Notes under the pieces: model-generated
What the model was told of the DNA's origin: nothing
The model's input: only the letters and a program-made list of their open reading frames with translations
Database searches by the model: none
Assembly: GCF_947366995.1 (NCBI RefSeq)
Contig: NZ_CANBCC010000001.1
Coordinates: 1-64,000 of the forward strand
Direction: 5' to 3'
Length of the DNA stretch: 64,000 nucleotides
From: an uncultured Aquabacterium sp.
GTDB taxonomy: Bacteria > Pseudomonadota > Gammaproteobacteria > Burkholderiales > Burkholderiaceae_C
Part shown: piece after piece, positions 55,199 to 64,000 of the stretch
How the letters are laid out: every line of letters begins with the position of its first letter
Numbering within the stretch: the stretch's first letter is position 1
Translations under genes and position numbers: made by a program

Positions 55199-56275
55199 AT
55201 GACCACCTCCCCGTACTCCGCTTCCCCCGACGCAGCGGCCGCCGCGCGTCTGGCGATCACGATGGGCGACGCCTGCGGGATCGGCCCGGAGATCGTCGCG
55301 CGCTGGTGGGTCGACCAGGCAACGCCGTCTGCCGTCGTGGTGGGGGATCCGGCCGTGATGACGCGGGCGATCGGCTGGGTGGCGCCGGGCCGCGTGGCGG
55401 TACAGGCCTTGTCCTCGCCGCACGAGGCGTGGGCCTTGCCGGCCGGCACGATGGGCGTCTGGGCGCCGCCCGGCATGCCGGCCGACCTGGTGGCTGCGCC
55501 CGTCGGGCAGGTTGACGAGCGGGCAGGGCGGGCGGCGGCCGCGTGCATCCGTGAGGCCGTTCGCCTGGCGCGAAGCGGGGAAGTCGACGCGATCGTGACC
55601 GCGCCGCTGCACAAGGAAGCGCTCGCGTTGGCCGGCGAGCCTTACCCGGGCCACACCGAGCTTCTGCAGGCGGAGGGTGCGGCGCCGGGAGAGCCGCCGG
55701 CGCCCGTCCGCATGATGCTGGCCAATGACCAGCTCAAGACCGTGCTGGTCACCATTCATGTGGCCCTGCGCCGCGCCATCGAACAGGTGACGCTGCCCGC
55801 GGTGCTCGAAACCCTGCGCATCACCCACCGTGCTGCGGCCACCTGGGGTGTGGCGTCGCCCCGCATCGCTGTGGCCGGGTTGAACCCGCACGCGGGCGAG
55901 GGCGGCCTGTTCGGCGACGAGGAACTCACCATCATCGGTCCGGCCATCGAGGCAGCCCGGGCCGAGGGCATCGACGCGCATGGGCCGGTCGCACCCGACA
56001 CCGTCTTCATGCGTGCCCGCCACGATCCCCCGGCCCATCCGGGTGAGTTCGACGTGGTGGTCGCGATGTACCACGACCAGGGCCTGATTCCGGTCAAGTA
56101 CATGGGGCTCGATCAGGGCGTGAACGTGACACTGGGGCTGCCTTTCGTGCGGACCAGCCCGGACCATGGCACCGCCTTCGACATTGCCGGAACGGGGCAG
56201 GCCGATGCCAGCAGTTTTGCTCAGGCCGCCGCCATGGCGCGCCGCATGGTGGCCGGCCGAAGGGCCGCGCGCTGA
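55199..56275 (+). CDS. pdxA: 4-hydroxythreonine-4-phosphate dehydrogenase
   Basis: 358 residues. NAD-dependent step of the DXP-dependent pyridoxal phosphate pathway. Signatures: [42 protein letters not shown] and [13 protein letters not shown] with its metal His. In many proteobacteria pdxA sits with surA and ksgA; here it stands alone next to hisI. Converges with the DUF1631 gene, 4 bp between stops. Confidence 0.94.
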   Translation: MTTSPYSASPDAAAAARLAITMGDACGIGPEIVARWWVDQATPSAVVVGDPAVMTRAIGWVAPGRVAVQALSSPHEAWALPAGTMGVWAPPGMPADLVAAPVGQVDERAGRAAAACIREAVRLARSGEVDAIVTAPLHKEALALAGEPYPGHTELLQAEGAAPGEPPAPVRMMLANDQLKTVLVTIHVALRRAIEQVTLPAVLETLRITHRAAATWGVASPRIAVAGLNPHAGEGGLFGDEELTIIGPAIEAARAEGIDAHGPVAPDTVFMRARHDPPAHPGEFDVVVAMYHDQGLIPVKYMGLDQGVNVTLGLPFVRTSPDHGTAFDIAGTGQADASSFAQAAAMARRMVAGRRAAR

Positions 56276-56279
56276 GCCC

Positions 56280-58787
56280 TCAGGCTGCCGAGCGTCCGCC
56301 GGTGCCGAGCGCCGCCAGCTGACGGCGGGCCCGCATCGTGGCGCGTTCGAGCAATTCTGACTGCTCGAAGGCCTTGAAGCGGCCGGTGTCGCACATCTTG
56401 GCCAGTGTGCGCGCCGTCAGCGAAATGGTCTTCTTGTGCAGATGCCCCTGCGTGAAGATGAAGAACGTGCGGCCGTCGCTCACCCAGGTCAGGCGCACCT
56501 TCTTCCATTCGCCCTGCATCAGCATCTGGTAGGCAGTCCCCTTCTGCACGTGGTGCACCAGCTGCAGGCCGGCCACCGGCGGCGGCGGGGCGTCGAGGTT
56601 GATGTCCACCTCCATCAGCGAAGGGTCCACCTCGCCGGCGGGCTCGTCCAGGTCGATGTCGAGCGGCTCCATCGAGACCGACGTCTCCGGCACGAAGCCC
56701 GCTTCCTGCACCTCTTCTGGCGTCAGCGCGGAGACCACCGTCAGCACGGGTGGCGACTGCAGGTCTTCGATGGCGGCGGGCAGCGGGTCGTTTGCCGCGT
56801 CTTCCCGGCTGGGGATGTCGATGCGCTCGACCTTGTTGAGTTGCTGCTCCAGCAGGCGTTGCGTCAGATCGTGGTGCGGCGCCTGCTTCAGGCATTCGGC
56901 ATGGGCGGGCAGCAGTTGCGAGAAGAAGGCCTGCTTCGCTTCCTCGGGCCATTGAATCAGCGCCAGGCCCTCGTTGAGGTCCTTCATCAGCTGGGGCAGC
57001 GTCATCAGGAAGGCCTTGCGCAGGGCGGGTGAGCCCTTGGGCTGCACACTCAGCGCCAGATCGTGACCCGCCTTGCGCATCCGGGCGGCAAATGCCGATT
57101 GCGTGCCATCGCGGGCCGAGGCCATCACCTGCACCTGGCTCCAGATCTGCGTCAGGAAGTCGCGCACGAAGTCGGGCATCGACACGTCGGCCAGTTCGCG
57201 CCGCAGCAAGTGCATGTAGCGTTGCTGCACGCGCAGGTCGGCCTCCTTGCCGCTCAGCAGTGCCTGAACAGCCGCGTTCTCGGCAGACTCGCGGGCGTTG
57301 CTCGACTCGATGTGCCGTTCCAACTCCGACAGCTTGGCTTCGTAAAGCGCCATGTTGTCGAAGTCGCCGTCCACGATGTCGTTGACCAGCGCCGTGACCT
57401 GCTCCAGACAGGATTTCCCGGGGCCTGCCTCCAGCGTGTCGTACGCGACCGACAGCGTGGCAATGCGGTTCACGAAGCGCCGCACCGGGTGCTTGCGTGA
57501 ATGGAAGAAGCCCATGTCGGCCAGCGCGACGCGGAGCACCGGCATCTGCAGCCGGGCAATCTGGCGCGCCATCTCGGGCGCCACCTTCGGGTCGGACAGC
57601 ACCTGGTCGAACAGCGCGGCCACGATGTCGATGACCATCTGGTCCAGCGCGGCCCCTCCGCTCGTGCGGATCAGTTCATCGCGGTGGGCGCGGATCAGGT
57701 TGGCGGCCATGAGCCGGCCGGCAAAGCCAGGCGCGGTGCCGGCGTCGCCCCCATCCGGCTCCTGCGGCGCCAGGGCATCGGACCACGACGGCCCCGCTGC
57801 CTGGCGGTTGATGCGTTGCAACAACGCCTGGAAGTCCGAGGAGGCCGGCGCCAGCTGGCCGGGATGCACGCCCCCGCCCGTTGCCTGGGCGCGCAGGCGC
57901 ATCGGCGGCAGCGATTCTTCGGCCGGGGCCGGCATCGTGACGCCGAACATGTGGCTCAGCGCATGGGCCGCCCGAAGGTGCGCCTCCGAGGGCGGGCCGC
58001 CCGCACCACGCCAGGTGGGGCCCTCGTCATGGCGCCCGACCTCGTCGGTCACGGGCCCGCCAAGACTGGACGGGCGGGTGCTCAGAGGCGCCTGCCCGCT
58101 GGCCAGTCCCCCGCCACTCAGCGAACCGGGCCCGGTGCTCGCACGGCTGCGCTGCACCGTCATCGCCTGCGGGCGGATGCCATGAGAGCGCAGGTGCGCG
58201 ATGATCTGCTGATAGCAGGGACCGAGCAGCGGACCCAGAACCCTGCCCAGGTGGTGGCCAAGCAGCTGCGCCACCTCAGCGTCGCTCTCGACTTCTGCGA
58301 CGGCCTCCAGCAGGGCGTCTGCCAGCCGCGCGGGGCGAAGGGCATGCCGTTCGAGCTGGTTCGCCGCCAGCAGCGTGGCAAGGTGGTTGTCGAGCTCCGC
58401 CAGCACCTCATGGCACTCGCTGGCGAGCGACTGGCCCAGCCGCTCCGCGTGAACGCCGCGCTCGACCTCGGCGTTGTCGACCAGGGTGAGGGCAGACCAG
58501 TCCGCGTCGCGTGTCAGGCGGACCTGCGTGCCATCGCCCTCCTCGCGGCCGCCAAACGTCTTCTGAAGGCGGGCAATCAGGGCCCGGGCAAATGCCTGGT
58601 TGAGACGCGGTGTCTGGCGCCGCAGCACCCCGTCCACGTTCATCAGCAACTGGCGCTGCAGGTTGCTGGTGGCGGCCATCGCCAGCGGGCCGGTCTGCAG
58701 CACCAGGCGATCGAGCGCGTCCGACACCGCCGCCTGCACTCGGCTGGCGGCGGCCTGGACGATCGCGTCGTTTCGCGGGTCGGTCAC
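56280..58787 (-). CDS. DUF1631 family protein
   Basis: 835 residues, cytosolic, largely helical, matching DUF1631: an N-terminal segment on helical tandem blocks, the QMVIDIVAALFDQVLSD and LARLQMPVLRVALAD-type central motif (IARLQMPVLRVALADMGFF), HPVRRFVNRIATL, and a C-terminal beta domain (about 735-800; MLMQGEWKKVRLTWVS) that looks PilZ-like. Function unknown; older database labels as thymidine phosphorylase are wrong. Disordered Pro/Ser-rich region at about 215-300. Its start at 58787 is divergent from petA. Confidence 0.85.
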   Translation of the reverse strand: MTDPRNDAIVQAAASRVQAAVSDALDRLVLQTGPLAMAATSNLQRQLLMNVDGVLRRQTPRLNQAFARALIARLQKTFGGREEGDGTQVRLTRDADWSALTLVDNAEVERGVHAERLGQSLASECHEVLAELDNHLATLLAANQLERHALRPARLADALLEAVAEVESDAEVAQLLGHHLGRVLGPLLGPCYQQIIAHLRSHGIRPQAMTVQRSRASTGPGSLSGGGLASGQAPLSTRPSSLGGPVTDEVGRHDEGPTWRGAGGPPSEAHLRAAHALSHMFGVTMPAPAEESLPPMRLRAQATGGGVHPGQLAPASSDFQALLQRINRQAAGPSWSDALAPQEPDGGDAGTAPGFAGRLMAANLIRAHRDELIRTSGGAALDQMVIDIVAALFDQVLSDPKVAPEMARQIARLQMPVLRVALADMGFFHSRKHPVRRFVNRIATLSVAYDTLEAGPGKSCLEQVTALVNDIVDGDFDNMALYEAKLSELERHIESSNARESAENAAVQALLSGKEADLRVQQRYMHLLRRELADVSMPDFVRDFLTQIWSQVQVMASARDGTQSAFAARMRKAGHDLALSVQPKGSPALRKAFLMTLPQLMKDLNEGLALIQWPEEAKQAFFSQLLPAHAECLKQAPHHDLTQRLLEQQLNKVERIDIPSREDAANDPLPAAIEDLQSPPVLTVVSALTPEEVQEAGFVPETSVSMEPLDIDLDEPAGEVDPSLMEVDINLDAPPPPVAGLQLVHHVQKGTAYQMLMQGEWKKVRLTWVSDGRTFFIFTQGHLHKKTISLTARTLAKMCDTGRFKAFEQSELLERATMRARRQLAALGTGGRSAA

Positions 58788-59108
58788 GGGGGCGCTTCCT
58801 CTTACATGGGCTGACCAGCCAGCGATGCCGGTGGCATCGACGGCACTCGGTACGAGCTTATCGGCCGCGCTGCCGCAGCCTTGTGTCTATTTTGCAAATT
58901 GTCACCAGTCTCACGGTGGCATACATTCGTCCAAACGGCTCTTTCCCGATCGCGAACGTGGCACTCCGTCGGCCTTGTGGCGCAAATGACGCACATTGAT
59001 CCAGACCAGAGTCTCAGCACGGCGGACAGCGATGCGCCAGGAAGGCGGTGCGCGTCCGTTAGAATGCGCGGTTGACCCCATTCAATGTCATCGTCCTCAA
59101 GGAAAACC
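58788..59108 (+). promoter_or_regulatory. Divergent intergenic region with petA promoter
   Basis: 321 bp between the DUF1631 and petA starts, without a supportable ORF. A TAGAAT -10 box lies at 59060-59065, giving an mRNA leader of about 37 nt for petABC; the -35 region is poor. AT-richer sequence around 58890-58930 could hold regulator sites or the DUF1631 promoter. I see no strong palindrome in it. Confidence 0.5.
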
Positions 59109-59708
59109 ATGAGCAATCAGCCAGTGGACCAAAGCCGTCGGACCTGGGTGACCATGGCCTGCGCCGCCGGTGGCGTGGGCGGCGTGGCCACAGCCATCCC
59201 CTTCGTTTCGACCTTCCAACCTTCCGAACGTGCGCGTGCTGCCGGCGCGGCCGTGGAGGCTGATATCAGCGCCCTCAAGCCGGGCGAGATGATGACGGTC
59301 GAGTGGCGCGGCAAGCCCGTGTGGATCATGAAGCGCACGCCCGAGCAGCTTGCCGCACTGAAGAAGATCGATCCGCAACTGGCTGATCCGAATTCCGAAC
59401 GCAAGCCGGCCGAACTCACCCCCGAGTACTGCCGCAACACCCATCGCTCGATCAAGCCGGAAGTGCTGGTGGCGGTCGGCATCTGCACCCACCTCGGATG
59501 CTCGCCCTCCACCAAGTTCCAGTCCGGCCCGCAGGCGTCGCTGCCCGACGACTGGCCGGGCGGCTTCCTGTGCCCCTGCCACGGCTCGACCTTCGACCTG
59601 GCCGGCCGGGTCTTCAAGAACAAGCCCGCTCCGGACAACCTGGAGATCCCGCCCCACATGTATCTGTCCGACAGCAAGCTGCTGATCGGTGAAGACAAGA
59701 AGGCCTGA
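59109..59708 (+). CDS. petA: Ubiquinol-cytochrome c reductase, Rieske iron-sulfur subunit
   Basis: 199 residues. A Tat-like N-terminus (DQSRRTWVTMACAAG) and membrane anchor, then the Rieske fold with 2Fe-2S ligands Cys126-x-His128 in CTHLGC and Cys155-x2-His158 in CPCHGS; Cys131 and Cys157 would form the disulfide. Transfers electrons from ubiquinol to cytochrome c1 in the periplasm. First gene of petABC. Start at 59109. Confidence 0.96.
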   Translation: MSNQPVDQSRRTWVTMACAAGGVGGVATAIPFVSTFQPSERARAAGAAVEADISALKPGEMMTVEWRGKPVWIMKRTPEQLAALKKIDPQLADPNSERKPAELTPEYCRNTHRSIKPEVLVAVGICTHLGCSPSTKFQSGPQASLPDDWPGGFLCPCHGSTFDLAGRVFKNKPAPDNLEIPPHMYLSDSKLLIGEDKKA

Positions 59709-59722
59709 TCGGAGACCCCACG

Positions 59723-61123
59723 ATGGCTGAAATGAAACAAGCCCCCGCCGGCGCTGGCGCTGGTGAAAAGCTCCTCACCTGGGTGGACAACCGGTTCCCG
59801 GCCACCAAGCTCTGGAACGAGCACGTCGGCGAGTACTACGCGCCGAAGAACTTCAACTTCTGGTATTTCTTCGGCTCGCTGGCGCTGCTGGTGCTGGTGA
59901 TCCAGATCGTGACCGGCATCTTCCTGGTCATGAACTACAAGCCGGATGCCGAACTGGCCTTCGCCTCGGTCGAGTACATCATGCGTGATGTGCCCTGGGG
60001 CTGGCTGATCCGCTACATGCACTCGACCGGCGCCTCGGCGTTCTTTGTCGTGGTGTACCTGCACATGTACCGCGGTCTGATCTACGGTTCGTACCGCACC
60101 CCGCGTGAACTGGTCTGGATCTTCGGCTGCCTGATCTTCCTGGCGCTGATGGCCGAAGCCTTCATGGGCTACCTCCTGCCCTGGGGTCAGATGTCGTACT
60201 GGGGCGCCCAGGTGATCATCAACCTGTTTGCTGCCATCCCGTTCGTCGGTCCTGATCTGGCGATCCTGATTCGCGGCGATTACGTCGTGGGCGATGCCAC
60301 GCTGAACCGCTTCTTCTCGCTGCACGTGATCGCCGTGCCGCTGGTCCTGCTGGGCCTGGTGGTCGCGCACATCATCGCGCTGCACGAAGTCGGCTCGAAC
60401 AACCCGGACGGCGTCGAGATCAAGGCCAAGAAGGACGCCAACGGCAAGCCGCTGGATGGCATTCCGTTCCACCCGTACTACTCGGTGCACGACCTGCTGG
60501 GCGTGGGCGGTTTCCTCATGGTGTTCACGGCCGTGATCTTCTTCATGCCCGAACTCGGTGGTTACTTCCTCGAGTACAACAACTTCATCCCGGCTGACCC
60601 GTTCAAGACCCCGCCGCACATTGCACCGGTCTGGTACTTCACGCCGTTCTACTCGATGCTGCGTGCCACGACCGACCTGATGGTCAACGTTCTGGCCATC
60701 ATCATCGCGCTGGGCGCCGTTCTGAATCTGGTCAAGGGCAAGGGTGACGGCAAGGCCAAGGTCGCGGGTCTGGTGATCGCCGCTGTGGTCATCGGTCTGC
60801 TCAAGACCTTCGAAGCCAAGTTCTGGGGCGTGGCCGTGATGGGCGGCGCCGTGGTGATCCTGGCCGGGCTGCCCTGGTTCGACAAGAGCCCGGTGAAGTC
60901 CATCCGCTACCGTCCGGGCTGGCACAAGATCGTCTACGCGGTCTTCGTCGTCAATTTCGTGATCCTCGGTTACCTGGGCGTGCAGCCGCCATCGCCCACG
61001 GGTGAACTGGTGTCGCAGGTTGGCACGCTGCTCTACTTCGGCTTCTTCGTGCTGATGCCGTGGTGGAGCCAGCTGGGTACCTTCAAGACGGTGCCCGAGC
61101 GCGTCACCTTCAAGCCCCACTGA
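59723..61123 (+). CDS. petB: Cytochrome b (bc1 complex)
   Basis: 466 residues, full-length cytochrome b with eight or more TMs. Heme-ligating His pairs occur in the second and fourth helices (IRYMHSTGASAFFVVVYLHMY and FSLHVIAVPLVLLGLVVAH), and the Qo-site motif PEW is here within FFMPELGGYF-type context. Long C-terminal extension beyond the split b6/IV size confirms the fused bc1 type. 14 bp after petA. Confidence 0.96.
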   Translation: MAEMKQAPAGAGAGEKLLTWVDNRFPATKLWNEHVGEYYAPKNFNFWYFFGSLALLVLVIQIVTGIFLVMNYKPDAELAFASVEYIMRDVPWGWLIRYMHSTGASAFFVVVYLHMYRGLIYGSYRTPRELVWIFGCLIFLALMAEAFMGYLLPWGQMSYWGAQVIINLFAAIPFVGPDLAILIRGDYVVGDATLNRFFSLHVIAVPLVLLGLVVAHIIALHEVGSNNPDGVEIKAKKDANGKPLDGIPFHPYYSVHDLLGVGGFLMVFTAVIFFMPELGGYFLEYNNFIPADPFKTPPHIAPVWYFTPFYSMLRATTDLMVNVLAIIIALGAVLNLVKGKGDGKAKVAGLVIAAVVIGLLKTFEAKFWGVAVMGGAVVILAGLPWFDKSPVKSIRYRPGWHKIVYAVFVVNFVILGYLGVQPPSPTGELVSQVGTLLYFGFFVLMPWWSQLGTFKTVPERVTFKPH

Positions 61124-61144
61124 TCGACGCAGGAAAGAACAACC

Positions 61145-61912
61145 ATGAAAAAACTGCTTGCCTCTTTGCTGGCTGCCCTTGCCCTGGTGACGGGTGCTCA
61201 GGCCTCGGGCGGTGACCTGGTCCTCGACAAGTTCCCCAAGGAGCGCGTGACCGACCTGGCCGCCCTGCAGAATGGCGCCAAGATCTTCGTCAACTACTGC
61301 CTGAACTGTCACGCAGCGGCCTTCATGCGCTTCAATCGCCTGAAGGACATCGGCCTGACCGAACAGCAGATCAAGGACAACCTTCTGTTCCCGACCGACA
61401 AGGTGGGTGACGTGATGAAGGTGTCCCTGAATCCGCGCGACGCCAAGGAATGGTTCGGTGCCGTGCCGCCTGACCTGACCCTGGTGGCCCGTTCGCGTGC
61501 CAGCCACTCCGGCACCGGTGCAGACTACCTGTACACCTACCTGCGCACCTTCTACCGCGACGACACCCGTCCGACCGGCTGGAACAACCTGACCTTCCCG
61601 AACGTCGGCATGCCGCACGTGCTGTGGGAACTGCAAGGGGTGCGCGAAGCAAAGTTCGTGACCGAGCCGGATCCGCATGCTGCGGGCAAGACCGTGCACC
61701 GTTTCGACGGCTTCGAGCAGGTCACGCAGGGTAAGCTGTCGCCGCAGGAGTTCGACAGCGCCATGGCTGACCTTGTGGCCTACCTGCAGTGGATGGCCGA
61801 ACCCATGCAGACTCAGCGCACCCGCATCGGCGTGGGCGTGCTGATCTTCCTGGCGATCTTCACCTTCATTGCCTGGCGCCTGAATGCCGCGTACTGGAAA
61901 GACGTGAAGTAA
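61145..61912 (+). CDS. petC: Cytochrome c1 (bc1 complex)
   Basis: 255 residues. Signal peptide (ends GAQAS), c-type heme site Cys52-LN-Cys55-His56 (YCLNCHAA), likely axial Met156 in NVGMPHVLW, and a C-terminal membrane anchor (IGVGVLIFLAIFTFIAW). It passes electrons to soluble cytochrome c. 21 bp after petB; followed by an intrinsic terminator that closes the petABC unit. Confidence 0.96.
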   Translation: MKKLLASLLAALALVTGAQASGGDLVLDKFPKERVTDLAALQNGAKIFVNYCLNCHAAAFMRFNRLKDIGLTEQQIKDNLLFPTDKVGDVMKVSLNPRDAKEWFGAVPPDLTLVARSRASHSGTGADYLYTYLRTFYRDDTRPTGWNNLTFPNVGMPHVLWELQGVREAKFVTEPDPHAAGKTVHRFDGFEQVTQGKLSPQEFDSAMADLVAYLQWMAEPMQTQRTRIGVGVLIFLAIFTFIAWRLNAAYWKDVK

Positions 61913-61952
61913 ACGCGCGACGCGGCTTCGCCCCTCGGTGAGCCCGTCACCA

Positions 61953-61993
61953 GCGCAGTGGCCTTGAAAAGGGTCACTGCGCTTCGTTGTTTT
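61953..61993 (+). terminator. Intrinsic terminator after petC
   Basis: Stem GCGCAGTG / CACTGCGC extended by GCC/GGT, loop TTGAAAA region, followed by the T-rich tract TTCGTTGTTTT. It lies 41 bp beyond the petC stop and before sspA. Confidence 0.8.
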
Positions 61994-62040
61994 GTGGCGC
62001 AACGCGCCACCTGCCTCTTTTGACCTTAGGAGCCACCGCC

Positions 62041-62655
62041 ATGATGGTGCTGTATTCCGGAACGACCTGCCCCTACTCGCACCGTTGCCGTTTCGTCCTG
62101 TTTGAAAAAGGCATGGATTTCGAGATCCGTGACGTCGACATCTTCGCCAAGCCCGAAGACATCGCCCTGATGAACCCGTACAACGAGGTGCCCATCCTGG
62201 TGGAGCGCGACCTCATCCTGTACGAGTCGCACATCATCAACGAGTACATCGACGAGCGCTTCCCGCACCCGCAGCTGATGCCCGGCGACCCCGTGGCCCG
62301 TGCCCGCGTGCGCCTGTTCCTGCTCAATTTCGAGAAGGAACTGTTCGCCCACGTCAACCTGCTCGAAGGCCGCGGCGGCATCAAGGCCAACGACAAGCAG
62401 CTCGAGAAGGCCCGTTCGCAGATCCGTGATCGCCTGACCCAGCTTGCCCCGATCTTCCTGAAGAACAAGTACATGCTGGGCGACGACTTCTCGATGCTCG
62501 ACGTGGCCATCGCCCCGCTGCTGTGGCGCCTGGACTATTACGGGATCGAGCTGTCGAAGAACGCGCTGCCGCTGTTGAAGTATGCTGAGCGCATCTTCTC
62601 GCGCCCCGCCTACATCGAGGCGCTGACGCCTTCCGAGAAGGTCATGCGCAAGTGA
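62041..62655 (+). CDS. sspA: Stringent starvation protein A
   Basis: 204 residues, glutathione S-transferase fold: N-terminal thioredoxin-like domain (MVLYSGTTCPYSHRCRFVL, NEVPILVERDLILYESHII) and helical C-terminal domain. SspA binds RNA polymerase and does not act as a transferase. ATG 62041 with GGAG upstream. The order petABC-sspA-sspB is conserved in Betaproteobacteria. Confidence 0.95.
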   Translation: MMVLYSGTTCPYSHRCRFVLFEKGMDFEIRDVDIFAKPEDIALMNPYNEVPILVERDLILYESHIINEYIDERFPHPQLMPGDPVARARVRLFLLNFEKELFAHVNLLEGRGGIKANDKQLEKARSQIRDRLTQLAPIFLKNKYMLGDDFSMLDVAIAPLLWRLDYYGIELSKNALPLLKYAERIFSRPAYIEALTPSEKVMRK

Positions 62656-62687
62656 TCGCCCCGTGACCGCCCAGGACCAGAACGAGC

Positions 62688-63275
62688 ATGTCCACTGAAC
62701 AAGAAGCACAGGGTTCGTCCACGCGGCCCTATCTGATCCGTGCATTGCACGACTGGTGCACCGACAACGGGTTCACGCCTTATCTCGCGGTGTACGTGGA
62801 CCGGTCCGTTCAGGTCCCCCAGGAGTACGTCAAGAACAACGAGATCGTGCTGAACGTCAGCTTTGAGGCGACCAGCCAGCTGCAGTTGGGCAATGAGTTC
62901 ATCGAGTTCAAGGCGCGCTTTGGCGGCGTGGCACGCGACATCTCCGTGCCGGTGGACCACGTGATCGCCATCTATGCCCGCGAGAACGGGCAGGGCATGG
63001 CGTTTCCGGTGCCGACGTCATTGGGTGGTGAAGGGCAGGACGCCCCGCCCTCGACCGGGACGGTGGTGGACGGCGTGCACGAGGGTGTCGATCGCACCCC
63101 GGTGAGCAAGGAGGAGGCCACCGAGCGGCCGCCGGCCTTGCGCCTCGCCCGAACCCCGAAGCCGGCCAAGAGCCGGCCGGTCGAGCCTGTGGCCGTGGTC
63201 GACAAGGGCAGTGAGGATCCGCCGCCCGAGCCTCCCGGTGGTGGCGCCCGACCCACACTGCGGCGGGTGAAGTGA
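62688..63275 (+). CDS. sspB: ClpXP adaptor protein SspB
   Basis: 195 residues. N-terminal SspB fold (about 10-110; RPYLIRALHDWCTDNGFTPYLAV, the FEARFGGVARDISVPV strand) that binds ssrA-tagged proteins, then a disordered acidic/Pro-rich linker and a C-terminal tail ending RPTLRRVK, the ClpX-binding peptide. Delivers stalled-ribosome products to ClpXP. 32 bp after sspA. Confidence 0.95.
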   Translation: MSTEQEAQGSSTRPYLIRALHDWCTDNGFTPYLAVYVDRSVQVPQEYVKNNEIVLNVSFEATSQLQLGNEFIEFKARFGGVARDISVPVDHVIAIYARENGQGMAFPVPTSLGGEGQDAPPSTGTVVDGVHEGVDRTPVSKEEATERPPALRLARTPKPAKSRPVEPVAVVDKGSEDPPPEPPGGGARPTLRRVK

Positions 63276-63284
63276 TCCGCTGTG

Positions 63285-63290
63285 TAGAAT
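63285..63290 (+). promoter_or_regulatory. -10 element for tRNA-Thr
   Basis: TAGAAT 9 bp before the mature tRNA 5' end, the same -10 form as upstream of petA. A transcription start close to the tRNA would leave only a few nucleotides for RNase P to remove. The -35 region is weak. Confidence 0.5.
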
Positions 63291-63299
63291 GAGGGCGTT

Positions 63300-63375
63300 G
63301 CCGGCTTAGCTCAGTTGGTAGAGCAACCGCCTTGTAAGCGGTAGGTCGTCAGTTCGAATCCGACAGCCGGCACCA
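63300..63375 (+). tRNA. tRNA-Thr (anticodon TGT)
   Basis: 76 nt including an encoded CCA. Acceptor stem GCCGGCT / AGCCGGC, D-loop AGCTCAGTTGGTAGAGC, anticodon loop CTTGTAA giving anticodon TGT, T-arm with GTTCGAATC. All stems pair. Confidence 0.95.
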
Positions 63376-63382
63376 GACAAAG

Positions 63383-63414
63383 AAAGAGGCCCCTTGCGGG
63401 GCCTCTTTCGTTTT
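63383..63414. terminator. Intrinsic terminator after tRNA-Thr
   Basis: AAAGAGGCCCC, loop TTGC, GGGGCCTCTTT followed by CGTTTT. A-rich on the other side, so it could also end the minus-strand PEP-CTERM gene whose stop is 45 bp away. Confidence 0.88.
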
Positions 63415-63458
63415 GGCCAGGCCGCAGTGTCAGATGCACTGCAGCCCGGTCAGGCAGC

Positions 63459-64000
63459 TCAGGCGGCCTTGCGGCGGCGAGCCATGACGCCAGCGACGCC
63501 CAGACCAGCCAGCATCAGGGCGACCGACGAAGGCTCCGGCACGGCCGTCACTTCGATGGTCGACACGATCGAGCCGTAGTTGGTGATGCCTTCCAGGGCG
63601 CTGATGCCAGGGGCCAGCAGGCCCAGCGACTTCGAGAACGTGTTGAAGGCTTCACCGCCGATGCCGCCGGCGATGGTCAGGCCGCTCAGCGTGTTCGTCA
63701 GGACGCCAGCACGCACCGTGGTGTCGCCGGTGATGGTGGCGAAGTCCCACAGGTAGAAGTTGGTCAGCGTGCCCACGCCGTTGCCGCCCACGATGTCCAC
63801 GTAGACGCGCTTGGTCGTCAGGTCAGCGTGGATGTTGGTCACCGACAGCGAGCCGCCGCTGGAGGCCAGGTTGTCCTCGCCGTCGATCACGCCTTCCACG
63901 GTCATGTTGGCACCGCCAGCGGTGTAGGCGTCCGTCACGTTGCCGCCGCTCACGGCCAGGCCGGTGATCGGGGCAGTGAAGGTCGGGCGGTTGCCTTCGG
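63459..64000 (-). CDS. PEP-CTERM sorted exported protein (5' end beyond the window)
   Basis: At least 180 residues in frame to the window edge; the N-terminus and signal peptide lie outside. Beta-rich Gly/Thr-rich sequence with no enzyme motif, ending in VPEPSS, a hydrophobic helix and ARRRKAA: the exosortase sorting signal. The third such protein in the window. Surface or matrix location is expected; function unknown. Confidence 0.82.
   Translation of the reverse strand, partial: EGNRPTFTAPITGLAVSGGNVTDAYTAGGANMTVEGVIDGEDNLASSGGSLSVTNIHADLTTKRVYVDIVGGNGVGTLTNFYLWDFATITGDTTVRAGVLTNTLSGLTIAGGIGGEAFNTFSKSLGLLAPGISALEGITNYGSIVSTIEVTAVPEPSSVALMLAGLGVAGVMARRRKAA

Noticed and set aside
56280-58787. 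Thymidine phosphorylase
   Set aside because: An old annotation label for DUF1631 proteins; no phosphorylase motif or glycosyltransferase fold is seen.

Overview
The window is GC-rich, almost fully coding chromosomal DNA from a betaproteobacterium of the order Burkholderiales. The best guess is the Leptothrix/Aquabacterium/Rubrivivax/Ideonella group. This rests on the murA-his-tat-petABC-sspAB gene set, paired cyanophycin synthetases cphA'/cphA, PEP-CTERM surface proteins, a polyhydroxyalkanoate-system protein and TAGAAT-type -10 boxes. I see no phage, insertion sequence, integrase or CRISPR array; the interest lies in gene organisation and domain architecture.

Layout. 1-5.4 kb: a DUF2845 protein, then a small ORF, a periplasmic sugar-binding-type protein and a very large hybrid histidine kinase (probably one LuxP/LuxQ-like sensory unit), then a lipoprotein. 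5.5-8.6 kb (minus strand): MarC protein, EamA transporter, DcaP-like porin. 8.6-13.6 kb: amino-acid ABC transporter, arginase and ornithine cyclodeaminase on the minus strand, divergent from an Lrp/AsnC regulator with an operator-like inverted repeat between them. This looks like an arginine/ornithine uptake and catabolism regulon. 13.7-16.9 kb: hemerythrin-like protein, an uncharacterised membrane-anchored protein and two tandem paralogous exported proteins of no family I recognise. 17-24.8 kb: cyanophycin cluster (DUF1854 protein, zinc-ribbon ABC exporter, cphA', cphA). 24.8-30.2 kb: modB, modC, a TetR regulator, a ferric-reductase-like membrane protein, a cNMP-binding/FliG C-terminal fusion protein and modD. 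30.2-36 kb: two PEP-CTERM proteins flanking a Tat-exported phospholipase C, an M20 amidohydrolase, a PHA-system protein and acyl-CoA-binding protein.

36-45.6 kb is a long plus-strand run: ABC-2 ATPase and permease, BolA protein, murA, hisG, hisD, hisC, hisB, hisH, hisA, hisF. The expected continuation (hisI, hisE, tatA, tatB, tatC, protease, Nif3) is present at 50.6-55.1 kb but in opposite orientation, as a block inversion would produce. CBS, CHASE2 histidine kinase and FecR/LysM genes sit at the left junction, pdxA and a DUF1631 gene at the right. 59.1-63.3 kb returns to plus-strand housekeeping: petA, petB, petC (cytochrome bc1), sspA, sspB, then tRNA-Thr. A PEP-CTERM gene runs off the right edge.

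Observations most worth a second look: the cNMP-FliG_C fusion (27948-29129); a tatA whose homology-defined start codon is CTG (54194); the hisI-to-Nif3 inversion; the binding-protein/hybrid-kinase pair with a degenerate receiver; the tandem unknown paralogs with phased GGGTTA repeats between them; and the arginine-catabolic regulon close to the arginine-storing cyanophycin cluster.
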